Of a stretch of 64,000 nt of DNA, positions 9,009 through 18,155 are shown piece after piece. Location of the stretch: NCBI GenBank assembly GCA_026184775.1, contig JANCYW010000015.1, forward strand, positions 62,001-126,000, in the 5' to 3' direction. Under the pieces are notes generated by a model. The model had not been told where the DNA came from. It saw only the letters and a program-made list of their open reading frames with translations, and made no database searches. Position 1 is the first letter of the stretch. The number at the start of each line of letters is the position of its first letter. Position numbers and translations under genes: made by a program. The DNA comes from Cyanidium caldarium (lineage: Eukaryota; Rhodophyta; Bangiophyceae; Cyanidiales; Cyanidiaceae).

Positions 9009-9611
9009 TCACTCCAGAACGTTCGACTTGGCGTCAGCCCCTGATGGGCGCGCTCGACCGGGCGACTCACACAACTGCCACCACTGCAGCGCAAACATGC
9101 CGGCGGTGCACACGCCGCAGCCGGCGAGCTGCTGCGGCGCCGTCAGCCACAACAGTCCGCGCCACCACAACACCACCAGCACCGGGCACAGTACGCAGAG
9201 GAAGAGTATGTCGCGCCAAAGCGGTTCCGCGGCACTGCTGCCGCCTCGTCGATCGCCCGCCAGGGCACGTCGTATCGCCTGACGCGCCACCGCCCGCAAC
9301 GCGCTGGTCACCGGTTCCGCATCGGCTTTGACGGCCGCGGAGGAGGAAGATGAGGGCGCCGCCGGGGTCCGACCAGTGGTCATGGCGCCAGCGGTGCCCG
9401 CAGTGCCGCTCTCAACGTCCACTGTCCCTCGCGATTTGCCGCTGCTCTGGCCGCTCGGCGCTCCCACCAGCTCTTTCTTCCGCGCCGCCACTGCGCCTGC
9501 GCTCTCGTTATCGCCACTCTCCCCACGACCGCCCTCGTCGCCACCGCTGAGGTACTGCTCCCACCAACGTACCACAGTCGACCGCCACAGCTGAATCCTC
9601 ACCGACAGCAT
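9009..9611 (-). CDS. Small hypothetical membrane protein (two predicted helices)
   Basis: This is a 200-residue frame with a low-complexity Gly/Ser/Ala middle and two hydrophobic segments near residues 133-150 and 155-175 (ILFLCVLCPVLVVLWW and a following GCGVCTAGMFALQWW), then a short polar tail. I do not recognise a family. It is supported by its length, the coherent membrane segments and the exact tail-to-tail packing with the ELMO gene. A minus-strand TATA-like GGATAAAAG lies about 310 bp upstream (9919-9927). Confidence 0.55.
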   Translation of the reverse strand: MLSVRIQLWRSTVVRWWEQYLSGGDEGGRGESGDNESAGAVAARKKELVGAPSGQSSGKSRGTVDVESGTAGTAGAMTTGRTPAAPSSSSSAAVKADAEPVTSALRAVARQAIRRALAGDRRGGSSAAEPLWRDILFLCVLCPVLVVLWWRGLLWLTAPQQLAGCGVCTAGMFALQWWQLCESPGRARPSGADAKSNVLE

Positions 9612-9940
9612 GCCTTCATGCCGCCGCTCCTATCTCCGCGCTCCCCGTTACGGACTCGAGCTCATGCACGGACCACGCTCAACGGGTTCGTGCCGCCGCA
9701 CACGCCTGGCAGGAGTGTCCACTGCTTGTCCCTTGCGCACCGGGTTACTGCCCCGCTCTAGCCGCCGTATGCACCCTTCGGCACGCTGAGCAGCCGAACG
9801 GCCGGCGTCCCGTCGAGTCCGAGGCCGCGGAGCGCGAGGACGCGCGCTGCGGCGAACAACACGGGTTGCGTGTCCGATGGCCACTTCTCGCCCTCTGTTT
9901 ACACACATAGCACCTCCTCTTTTATCCCGCCTTGTACATA
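9612..9940. other. Intergenic with a minus-strand TATA-like element
   Basis: This 329 bp stretch lies between two minus-strand genes. CTTTTATCC at 9919-9927 reads GGATAAAAG on the minus strand and could be the core promoter of the downstream hypothetical gene. Nothing else was seen. Confidence 0.3.
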
Positions 9941-10546
9941 TCAGGTTTTCACATGCGCATTGCCTGCCATCGACACCACCTCCACCTGTTTCAGAAAGGC
10001 ACGCATGGCGGTGACTGCCGATGCCGACAGCTCGGGAAAGCCGTACGTGATCAGCAGCAGCAGACCGTCTTCGCGTCGCGCCAATCCGACGCCCTCCCCG
10101 GTGAGCGCGTTGCCCCTGCGGCCGTACACCAGCGCCACCCGCGGCTGGGTCATATCGGCCTCGGCGGTATACCAGTTGTGCACGTCAAAGTGTCGTCGCT
10201 CGACATCGAGACCGTCCCGGATCGCTGTCGATCGCGCGTCGAGGGCGCGTCGCCAGGCGCGCAGCGACCGCTGCACCACCTCGTGGTCGAGGCGCCGCAG
10301 CGCCAACACCGCGCCGTCGGGCGCTATCAACGCTGCCCGTCGCCACTCCCGGTGTCGCTGCCACGCCTCTGCACTACCTGCACTCAACAAGCCCTCCCCC
10401 TGCCAACTGACGTCGCCGTCATCCCAGCTGATACGACTGGCGCTCGCCCGAAGCGTGCTGGCCGCGTCCTCGAACGTCTCGTCGCGGGTAGCGTCCGACG
10501 AACAGCTCGGCCGCAGTGCCAGCCAGTCTCCCGTCTCCGCCGACAT
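9941..10546 (-). CDS. Profilin-like protein (tentative)
   Basis: The 201-residue frame has features reminiscent of profilin: a SWQGEGLLSAGSAE segment near residue 47, then AALIAPDGAVLAL, and near the C-terminus YGRRGN, GVGLARREDGLLLLITYG and a final helix AVTAMRAFLKQVE. Profilins bind monomeric actin and poly-Pro. This protein is longer than the usual 125-140 residues, with an N-terminal extension and an insert in the middle. The resemblance is to strand order rather than exact motifs. Alternatives are another profilin/roadblock-like small fold or an orphan. It is divergent from topoisomerase II. Confidence 0.4.
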   Translation of the reverse strand: MSAETGDWLALRPSCSSDATRDETFEDAASTLRASASRISWDDGDVSWQGEGLLSAGSAEAWQRHREWRRAALIAPDGAVLALRRLDHEVVQRSLRAWRRALDARSTAIRDGLDVERRHFDVHNWYTAEADMTQPRVALVYGRRGNALTGEGVGLARREDGLLLLITYGFPELSASAVTAMRAFLKQVEVVSMAGNAHVKT

Positions 10547-10809
10547 GAAGAGGAAGATGAGGAGAGCGGGAGAGAGGTATCAGATGGAGGTGAGCATTAA
10601 TGGGCGGAACGCTGACGTTTCGGTGGTGTGCTGTTGCCGTGAGACCCGTCGCACGACTTGCGCAGCGAGACGCGCACGGCGCCCACGACCGGGCGGCGAT
10701 CGTGGGGGCGATCCGAGGCGTTGGCGCGCCGCCAGAGCGCGCGCGTGCAACCCGAATGCCGTGTACCGCTGGATGGGCACAGAGGTGGTTGTAAAGGACG
10801 TCAGGACAC

Positions 10810-13800
10810 GTGCGATGGCATCTTCTGTTCCAGCTATGCGGTGACATGCGGCTTTCGGCTGGTTTGGTAGGTTGGTGGCGGGTGGTTGGGCACAACCCGA
10901 GCGGCTGCGCCGGCGTCCGCCATCGACGCTACCCGTTCCCTCTTCGGCGCTGTCGACGATGGCGCAGCGACCGGGCTGCCGACGCCGCGGAGGATGTGGA
11001 GGAGGTTTACCAGCGGCTGACGCCGGTGGAGCACGTGTTGCGACGGCCAGAGGTGTATCTGGGCTCGATGCAGGCGGTGAAGCGGCGGCTGTGGGTGCCG
11101 TCGCCCGACGCCCTGCAACGACTGCAGCAGGGGAGGGAGGTGCGCATGCACGCGCGGGAAATCGAGTTCGTCCCCGCGCTGTACAAGATATTCGACGAGA
11201 TCCTGGTGAACGCCGCGGACAACTGCCGACGAGACGCCACCACCGACCGCATCGAAGTGGTGCTGTCGGGGGGTTTGGGTGAGTCCACGGCAGGAGTCGC
11301 GGACGCGTCTGCTCAACGAGACCACCTTCCCGCCGACCTGCCTGTCTCTACCGCCTCCGCGCCGCTCCTCATATCGGTGCGCAACACCGGACGCGGCCTG
11401 CCGGTGGCGATGCACTCTCAGGAGCAGATGTACGTGCCGGAGTTGGTGTTCGGCCACCTGCTCACCGGCTCCAACTTTGACGATCGCGCCGGGCGCGAGC
11501 GCCACACCGGCGGGCGACACGGATACGGTGCCAAGCTCACCAACATCATGTCGCGATACTTTGAGGTGGAGACGGTGGACTCGGGCCGCGCGCTACGGTA
11601 TCGGCAGAGCTGGCGCGCGAACATGCACCAGCGCGACGAACCGCAGCTGCAGTCGGTATCGTCTGCCGAGCGCGACTACACGCGGGTGCGTTTCGTGCCC
11701 GATCTAGAGCGCTTCGGGGTGGTAAGCGGGGCGCTGGACGCGGACACGCTGGCGCTGATGGTGCGGCGGGTGTTCGACATGGCCGGCATTCTGCCGGGGG
11801 TCACGGTGAGCCTGAACGGCACGGCGCTGCCCGTGGAGTCGTTTACGCAATACGCTGCGCTGCACGGTGAAGCTTCGGCGGACGCGCTGGTGGTGGCGCG
11901 GCTGAACCCGCACTGGGAGGTGGGTGTGCGGGTGCTGGCGCCGGAGGAATTCGGTGCGCCGCCCGTATCTTATGTGAACGCAGTGGCCACGTTTCAGGGC
12001 GGCTCGCACGTGCAGTATGTAACCGAGTCGCTGGCGCGACGATTGGCTGACGGCCTTTCCGCCAAACACAAGGCGCTGGCCGATGTGCTGACGCCGGCGT
12101 TCGTGCGCGCGCACCTGCTGCTCTACCTCAACGGTCTGGTGGAGAACCCGACGTTCGATTCCCAGAGCAAGGAGCTGTTGACGGTGCGCGCCAAACAGGT
12201 GGCCGCGTCGTTGCCGCAACCGTTCCCGCCGGAATGCTTCGCCCGCCAGGTGTTGCAGAAGGCGCCGCTGGTGGAGGCGCTGCTGGAGGCGGCCGCCGAG
12301 AAACAGCTGGCACAGCTGCGCGCCGCCAAACCCACCACCGCCGCGTCGGTGTCGGGCGTATCACACGGCACCGGCGCGCTGCGCCGCCTCTCCATCCCCA
12401 AACTCGAAGACGCCAACGCCGCCGGCGGACCGGAGTCGTCGCGCTGCACCCTCATCCTCACCGAAGGCGACTCGGCCAAGGCGCTGGCCATGGCCGGCCT
12501 GAGCGTGGTCGGTCGCGACTATTTCGGCATCTTCCCGTTGCGCGGCAAGCTGCTCAATGTGCGCGACTGCCACCACCGACAGCTGCTGAGCAACGAGGAG
12601 ATCATCAGTGTGCGCACCATCCTCGGCCTACAACACGGCCGCGACTACGCCACACCCGAGTCGCGGCACTCGCTGCGTTACGGCAAGGTGATGCTGATGA
12701 CCGACCAGGATCACGACGGCAACCACATCAAGGGCCTGGTGCTGAACATGTTCGACCACTTTTGGCCATCGCTGCTGGCGTCGGGCGATTTTCTGGAGCA
12801 GTTCATCACGCCGATCGTGAAGGCCACCTGGCGCGGGCGGTCGTCGCGGGCGCCCGCCGAACCGGTGCGCGCATTCTACCGCATGCCCGACTTTCAACAG
12901 TGGTGGAACGCGTTGGACGCTCCGAGCGCCGCCCAGTGGCACATCAAGTACTACAAAGGTCTGGGCACTTCCACCAGCCAGGAGGGCAGGGAGTATTTCC
13001 GGCAGCTGGAGCGGCATCGGGTGCGCTTTGCGGCGTGCACGCCGTCGGACCGCAACCGCATCGATATGGCGTTCAACAAGGAACGCGCGGAGGAGCGGCG
13101 CCTATGGTTGTCGGAGGCGCGCGTGCGCGGCAGTGAGACGGTGGTGGGCGCAGAAGCGGCGGTTCCCGAGGTGCCCCTGCCGCACGCGGAACGGCCGGCG
13201 GTGGCGGTCACGCAATCCGTCTCGCATTTTATCGACCGCGAGCTGGTGCAGTTCTCGCACGCCAGCAACGCGCGCAGCATTCCGTCGGTGGTCGACGGCC
13301 TGAAACCGTCGCAGCGCAAGGTGTTGTACGCGTGTTTCAAGCGTGACCTGCGGCAGGAGATGAAAGTGGCGCAGTTGGCGGGGTACGTGGCCGAGCACAC
13401 CGCGTACCATCACGGTGAGATGTCGCTGTACAGCACCATCATCCATATGGCGCAGGATTTCTGGGGCGCCAACAACGTACCGCTGCTGCAACCGATCGGG
13501 CAGTTTGGCACGCGGTTGCAGGGCGGGCGTGACTGCGCCTCGGCGCGCTATATCTTCACCTGTCTGTCGCCGCTGGCGCGCTCCATCTATCCGGCGCGCG
13601 ATGACCCGCTGCTGCAGTACTGTGTGGACGACGGACAGTGCGTGGAGCCGGAGATGTACGTGCCAGTGCTGCCGATGGTGCTGGTGAACGGGGTGGATGG
13701 CGTGGGCACCGGTTGGAGCACCGCCATCCCCGCGTACCACCCGTTGCGTGTACTGGAGAATGTGGAGCGGCTGTTGCACGGGCAGCCGCCGCATCCGCTG

Positions 13801-14640
13801 ACGCCGTGGTCGCGCCACTTTCGCGGAAGTGTACGGCCCGGCCGCAGTCCGCAGCAGTTTGTGACGCACGGGGTGGTGCAGCGCGCCTCCAGCACCACCT
13901 TCCGCGTGAGCGAACTGCCGCTCGGTCGCTGGACCGAAGACTATAAGGCGTTCTTGATCGAGCTGACCGACACCGGCTTGTTGAAGGGCTTCCGCGAGCA
14001 TCACACCGACGATGCGGTGTGCTTCGAGCTGGTGCTCACGCGCGCCAACGCCGCCCGGCTGGAGCGCGCCAGTCAGGGTTATGCGGGGCTGCTGCGGCGG
14101 TTCCGGCTGGAGAGCAGCATGTCCTGCGGCAACATGCACATGTTTGACGCGCAAGGGCGCATTCGCAAATACGAACACCCGCTGGCGGTGTACGACGATT
14201 TCATGCCGGTGCGCCTGCAACTGTACGAGCGGCGGCGGGAGCGCGAGCTGCAGCAGTTGCAGCTGCGGTGGCAGGCGGCGGAGAATCGGGCGCGTTTTAT
14301 CGACCTGGTGTGCCGCCGAGAGGTGGAACTGGTCGGGCGGTCGGTCGTCCAGGTGATGCGCGACATGGAGCGTTGTGGCGTGACCCGGATGTGTGAAGCG
14401 GACGGCAACGACAGCTACGAAGAGCTGCTGTCGATGCCGTTGCGCAATCTGACGCGCGAACAGGGCGAGCGGGCCACGCAGGAGGCGCAGCGGCTGCACG
14501 CGCAGTGGCAAGCGCTGCAACACCTGTCCGCCAAGGAGATGTGGGCGGTGGAGCTGGAGGCGCTGCGCAAACAGATTCTGTCTCGATGGAAGTCGTCCGA
14601 GAAGCAGAAACCGAGAGAGGAGGAAGCGGAGGAGGGGTGA
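10810..14640 (+). CDS. TOP2: DNA topoisomerase II (type IIA), lacking a C-terminal tail
   Basis: The 1276-residue enzyme has GHKL ATPase signatures (DEILVNAADN, GGRHGYGAKL), Toprim EGDSAK near residue 552 and DQDHDG near 633, and VDGLKPSQRKVL. The catalytic Tyr is Y914 in SARYIFT. It ends about 20 residues after the coiled coil of the core, so the 150-350-residue regulatory C-terminal domain of most eukaryotic enzymes is absent. Between the VVLSGG and LLISVRN strands there is an insertion of about 36 residues. The first 65 residues are Arg-rich and hydrophobic. They could be an organelle presequence, or the true start could be the later Met at 10846 or an unseen upstream exon. It relaxes and decatenates DNA. 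The stop is 26 bp from the convergent ketoacyl synthase. Confidence 0.95.
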   Translation: MRWHLLFQLCGDMRLSAGLVGWWRVVGHNPSGCAGVRHRRYPFPLRRCRRWRSDRAADAAEDVEEVYQRLTPVEHVLRRPEVYLGSMQAVKRRLWVPSPDALQRLQQGREVRMHAREIEFVPALYKIFDEILVNAADNCRRDATTDRIEVVLSGGLGESTAGVADASAQRDHLPADLPVSTASAPLLISVRNTGRGLPVAMHSQEQMYVPELVFGHLLTGSNFDDRAGRERHTGGRHGYGAKLTNIMSRYFEVETVDSGRALRYRQSWRANMHQRDEPQLQSVSSAERDYTRVRFVPDLERFGVVSGALDADTLALMVRRVFDMAGILPGVTVSLNGTALPVESFTQYAALHGEASADALVVARLNPHWEVGVRVLAPEEFGAPPVSYVNAVATFQGGSHVQYVTESLARRLADGLSAKHKALADVLTPAFVRAHLLLYLNGLVENPTFDSQSKELLTVRAKQVAASLPQPFPPECFARQVLQKAPLVEALLEAAAEKQLAQLRAAKPTTAASVSGVSHGTGALRRLSIPKLEDANAAGGPESSRCTLILTEGDSAKALAMAGLSVVGRDYFGIFPLRGKLLNVRDCHHRQLLSNEEIISVRTILGLQHGRDYATPESRHSLRYGKVMLMTDQDHDGNHIKGLVLNMFDHFWPSLLASGDFLEQFITPIVKATWRGRSSRAPAEPVRAFYRMPDFQQWWNALDAPSAAQWHIKYYKGLGTSTSQEGREYFRQLERHRVRFAACTPSDRNRIDMAFNKERAEERRLWLSEARVRGSETVVGAEAAVPEVPLPHAERPAVAVTQSVSHFIDRELVQFSHASNARSIPSVVDGLKPSQRKVLYACFKRDLRQEMKVAQLAGYVAEHTAYHHGEMSLYSTIIHMAQDFWGANNVPLLQPIGQFGTRLQGGRDCASARYIFTCLSPLARSIYPARDDPLLQYCVDDGQCVEPEMYVPVLPMVLVNGVDGVGTGWSTAIPAYHPLRVLENVERLLHGQPPHPLTPWSRHFRGSVRPGRSPQQFVTHGVVQRASSTTFRVSELPLGRWTEDYKAFLIELTDTGLLKGFREHHTDDAVCFELVLTRANAARLERASQGYAGLLRRFRLESSMSCGNMHMFDAQGRIRKYEHPLAVYDDFMPVRLQLYERRRERELQQLQLRWQAAENRARFIDLVCRREVELVGRSVVQVMRDMERCGVTRMCEADGNDSYEELLSMPLRNLTREQGERATQEAQRLHAQWQALQHLSAKEMWAVELEALRKQILSRWKSSEKQKPREEEAEEG

Positions 14641-14666
14641 GCATTCGGCGTGGCGCTCGCATCCCG

Positions 14667-16112
14667 TCACCCCTTCACCTGGGTGAACATGTCGCGGAAC
14701 ACCAACGTGGTGTTGGTGCCGTAAAACCCGAACGAGTTGCTCATGGTCAGTTGCACGCGCTCCGCCTCCACCGGCACCGCAGCGACTCCCGCTTCCCCGC
14801 CCGACACCCACTCCACATTGAGTCGCTTCTCCATCAGCTCCGCGTCCACCGACTCCAAATTGCGGTTCACCGGCACCAGCCGATCCCGCATGGTCAGCAG
14901 CGTGAAGGCGGCCTCTAGCGCGCCCGCCGCCCCCAGTAAATGTCCGGTAACGCCCTTGGTGGAGGACACCAGCGGCACCGGCGACGGTTGCTGTGCGAAC
15001 ACGCGTCCCAGCGCCAGTGCTTCCGCGCGATCCCCCAGCGGCGTCGAGGTGGCGTGCGCGTTCACGTAACCGACCGGCGCCGGAGACACGTCACGCAACG
15101 CCCGCTGCATGCACAACAGCGCACCGTCCCCTTCCGGATGTGAGGCGGTCAAATGGTAGGCGTCGGCGCTGGCGCCGTACCCGATGACTTCCGCGTAAAT
15201 ACCACCGCTGTCGCCGTCGCGTTCCGCGCTCAACCCCCGTCGCCGCGCATGCCCTTCCTCCTCCAACAACAGCACGCACGCGCCTTCGCCCAGCACGAAG
15301 CCGTCGCGCTGCCGATCGAACGGGCGGCTGGCACACTCCGGTCTCTCATTCCAGCGGGTGGACAGGGCGCGCGCCCGCGCAAAACCGGCCAGCGCCAAGG
15401 CGTGGATGCACGCCTCAGTGCCGCCGGCCAGACACATATCCGTATCGCCGCGTTGGACGCAGCGGTACGCCTCGCCGATGGCATGCGCGCCGGCCGCACA
15501 CGCCGTGGCCGGTGCCGTATTCGGTCCACGGAAGCCGTACGCCAGCGAGATGTAGCCAGCGGGTGCATTGAGCAGCACGCGCGGCACAAAGTAGGGAGAG
15601 ACGCGCGCTCGATCGGGCAACTGGTGCACTGCCGTGATCATATCCGGCAGCGAGGACATGCCGGTGCCGATCATGACCCCGACGGATTGGCGCTCACAAT
15701 CTGGGATCGTATGCGGCGGCCAGCGGGCGTCCAGCAGACATTCCTCGGCGGCCAGCAGCGCATACTGCACCGAAAGCGGAGCGCGTCGACAGTCGGACAC
15801 TTTCCACCGGGGAAGAGACGAACGGGTGGAAGCTTCGGCAGGATGGGGAGAGGCGTATTGCATCTTCCCCTGTATCCATCGCTCGAAACGTTGCCGAAAA
15901 GCGTCCCGATCCACCTGTGCCGCTATACACACCGGCAACGCCGACTGCAACCGCCGCCGCGCCTCATCGTCGGCGGCGTCCTCTTCGCCCGCCCGCCACT
16001 TCCGCACCCCCGTGCGCCCCTGCAACAACGCACTCCAGCTTTCTTTTGTACTCAATCCCAGCGGCGTCACCATACCCAAACCGGTCACCACCACCCGACG
16101 ACCCCATTGCAT
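14667..16112 (-). CDS. fabF: 3-oxoacyl-[acyl-carrier-protein] synthase II (KAS II / OXSM type)
   Basis: The 481-residue protein has the full condensing-enzyme triad: Cys205 in ATACAAGAHA, His353 in NAHATSTPLGD and His391 in STKGVTGHLLGAAG. It elongates acyl-ACP by Claisen condensation with malonyl-ACP in type II fatty acid synthesis (plastid or mitochondrion). There is no N-terminal extension: the fold begins at residue 5 (RRVVVTGLGMVTPLG), and an in-frame TGA sits directly before the ATG. Either targeting is internal, or a leader exon was missed, or the enzyme acts elsewhere. The plastid and mitochondrial forms cannot be told apart here. Confidence 0.93.
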   Translation of the reverse strand: MQWGRRVVVTGLGMVTPLGLSTKESWSALLQGRTGVRKWRAGEEDAADDEARRRLQSALPVCIAAQVDRDAFRQRFERWIQGKMQYASPHPAEASTRSSLPRWKVSDCRRAPLSVQYALLAAEECLLDARWPPHTIPDCERQSVGVMIGTGMSSLPDMITAVHQLPDRARVSPYFVPRVLLNAPAGYISLAYGFRGPNTAPATACAAGAHAIGEAYRCVQRGDTDMCLAGGTEACIHALALAGFARARALSTRWNERPECASRPFDRQRDGFVLGEGACVLLLEEEGHARRRGLSAERDGDSGGIYAEVIGYGASADAYHLTASHPEGDGALLCMQRALRDVSPAPVGYVNAHATSTPLGDRAEALALGRVFAQQPSPVPLVSSTKGVTGHLLGAAGALEAAFTLLTMRDRLVPVNRNLESVDAELMEKRLNVEWVSGGEAGVAAVPVEAERVQLTMSNSFGFYGTNTTLVFRDMFTQVKG

Positions 16113-16291
16113 TCAGCAGAGCACGGGCAGCGACTACCCGGGTGGGTGGGTGGACGATGAGGCGCGCTGTGCCGCAAACCGAACGTGGGCGATCCTCGCC
16201 AGACGACACAAGGCGCGCGCGCGCGCGTGTCAAGATGGGAGACGCGGGCATCGAGCGCGATGCCTACACAACACCCCGACAGGCGGTTTGT

Positions 16292-17911
16292 TTATGCAGT
16301 GATGTTGGCGCTCCAACCAGTAGTGCATAGCACCACCAGCAGCGCATTCAGGAGACACGTCACCGTATCGCTGGCGGTCGCCGAGCCGTAGGCCGCATAG
16401 CGACAGACTTGGCACTGCTGCATCCATCGCGACAGGGCGACCACGGCGGTGATCAGAAACGGCGAGGCGGACAACTTTCGTTCCGGTCGGAGTCGCATCA
16501 GTAGCGCTAGCACGGCCCAGGTTATTGCCACCAGGTATACTCGGGCGAGGAGCGCTAAACAGGCCACGGTCCACGCCCAGTACAGAAACGACGGACGGCG
16601 CACGGTCCGCGACGGCTCGGTGTTTTCGTCGGTCTGAGGCGCCAGGCCCGCGCGCACATAGGCCAGCGCCGAGGTGGTGGCCGCCATTCCACACGCCTGA
16701 TACGCCCACCACTGCCATTGCGGGAGTGCCGCGGTGCGCAGGGCGTTGGGCAGGCCCAGCACCGGCACTACGTGACGCCCGTTCACCTCCAGCACCGTGC
16801 CGAGGATGGTCGCTGCCAGCGCATACACCACCGCCGTCAGCGCCACCACCACTCGCAGCGCTTGCGACAGGCGCTGATACGGCAAACAGCATGTGGCCAG
16901 CCACACCAGACCCGCTTGCGTCGCCGATAATACGCCCGGCACCCCGGTGGCGTAGATCAGTGACGTCGCCAACGCCACGGCGCCTAGGCCGGCCTCGTGC
17001 TGGGTGAGCGCCTTTCCCACCGACGGGAGCGTAATGGAAGCGCGGCCGCGGAGTAGCGACCAACCGCCCGTATTGGCCAGCACCGCCGCCACCATCGTCG
17101 CGTAATCGATCCAGCCCGCGGTGTGCACGCCCAGCAATCGTGCTGCTGGTGCTTCGGCCGCGCGCGCCTGCCGTATCCACTCCCACTGGAACACGAACAG
17201 CGCCATGGCATACGCGAAAGTCAGCAGGTAAGCCACTAGAATGATCAGGCGCAACAGCGCAGTGCGCGCCGTCGACATGGAGGGGGGCGGCGTGGTCGGC
17301 CATGGCGCCATGGCAAACGACGCGGAGCGCGCTACGAGCATAACGACGCGGTAGAGACTGAAACGCGTGGTCGCCAACACCTCTGCCAACGCGGCGAAGA
17401 AGAAGAAGGGGAAGAGCGCGGGATCCAACTCCATCGCAGCGCCGGCCCGCGCGTCGCACGACAACCGCCGTCGCACCAACCAATAGGCCACGCCGCCGTG
17501 CACCGCTAGAACCGACAACGGTGCTGCAGGCACTAGACCCAGTGACGCCAGGGTGCGTTGCGCGTCCTTCGTCAGAGCGCCCAGGCCGCCGCGCAGGTAC
17601 ACTGCGCCCACCACGGCCTGCGCGATCAACACCCCCACCGCGTACAGAAAGAACAGCCAGTACAGGCCGCGACCGCCTTTGCGGCCAGCAGCAGTGCGTC
17701 CCCGTGAAGCATGACCGTCGACCGACACTGCCCAGCCGGTCAGCAACGCCGCGTAATAGGGCGCCGTCAGCACGGTCGGCCGACCGACCACCAGTGCGGA
17801 GGAGAGGATGAGAGGCAGTGGAGAACGAGGAGAAAAGAGCGCCGGCACGCGAATGCGCCGAGTTGCGGGTGGTGCGCGCGGTGGTGACTGTGGAGTGGAT
17901 GTGCGAGCCAT
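16292..17911 (-). CDS. Orphan polytopic membrane protein
   Basis: The start at MARTSTPQSPP (539 aa) was chosen; a Met 16 codons upstream is also in frame. From about residue 45 it is a series of ten or more hydrophobic segments, for example LYWLFFLYAVGVLIAQAVV, FPFFFFAALAEVLA, LLRLIILVAYLLTFAYAMAL and VACLALLARVYLVAITWAVL. Loops are short and polar and there is no soluble domain. I do not recognise a transporter or glycosyltransferase-C signature. The protein reads as a coherent membrane frame, whereas the overlapping minus frame of similar length is Arg-rich and is a shadow. Function is unknown. Confidence 0.75.
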   Translation of the reverse strand: MARTSTPQSPPRAPPATRRIRVPALFSPRSPLPLILSSALVVGRPTVLTAPYYAALLTGWAVSVDGHASRGRTAAGRKGGRGLYWLFFLYAVGVLIAQAVVGAVYLRGGLGALTKDAQRTLASLGLVPAAPLSVLAVHGGVAYWLVRRRLSCDARAGAAMELDPALFPFFFFAALAEVLATTRFSLYRVVMLVARSASFAMAPWPTTPPPSMSTARTALLRLIILVAYLLTFAYAMALFVFQWEWIRQARAAEAPAARLLGVHTAGWIDYATMVAAVLANTGGWSLLRGRASITLPSVGKALTQHEAGLGAVALATSLIYATGVPGVLSATQAGLVWLATCCLPYQRLSQALRVVVALTAVVYALAATILGTVLEVNGRHVVPVLGLPNALRTAALPQWQWWAYQACGMAATTSALAYVRAGLAPQTDENTEPSRTVRRPSFLYWAWTVACLALLARVYLVAITWAVLALLMRLRPERKLSASPFLITAVVALSRWMQQCQVCRYAAYGSATASDTVTCLLNALLVVLCTTGWSANITA

Positions 17912-18155
17912 GGTAAGGTGATTTCCTAGCCGGTACACGTCCGTGGCTTCGAGCGGCAATGGTCGGCACGCCGAAAGCGCAAAACCCCCGGACGCGGGAA
18001 AGCGCGTCGCTGAAACGTCGCGATGTGGCGAGATTGTTCGAGGATGTTTATGGAAGGCCTCGGAAGAGAAAACGGGAGGAAAAGGAGAACGAGGAACCGC
18101 GGAACTCGTCCTCCGGTCGCCTTCCTCTCACCCTCCACGGCCACGCCAGGCACGT

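Noticed and set aside
11278-11420. GGTGAGT as a possible intron donor within topoisomerase II
   Set aside because: The next usable AG would remove the conserved ISVRNTGRG segment. The stretch stays in frame and is better read as a coding insertion.
13102-14811. 569-codon minus-strand frame
   Set aside because: Antisense shadow of the topoisomerase II core with very high His/Arg/Gln content and no family similarity.
16230-17969. 579-codon minus-strand frame overlapping the polytopic membrane gene
   Set aside because: Arg/Gly-rich with no membrane pattern; the overlapping 555-codon frame shows coherent hydrophobic helices.
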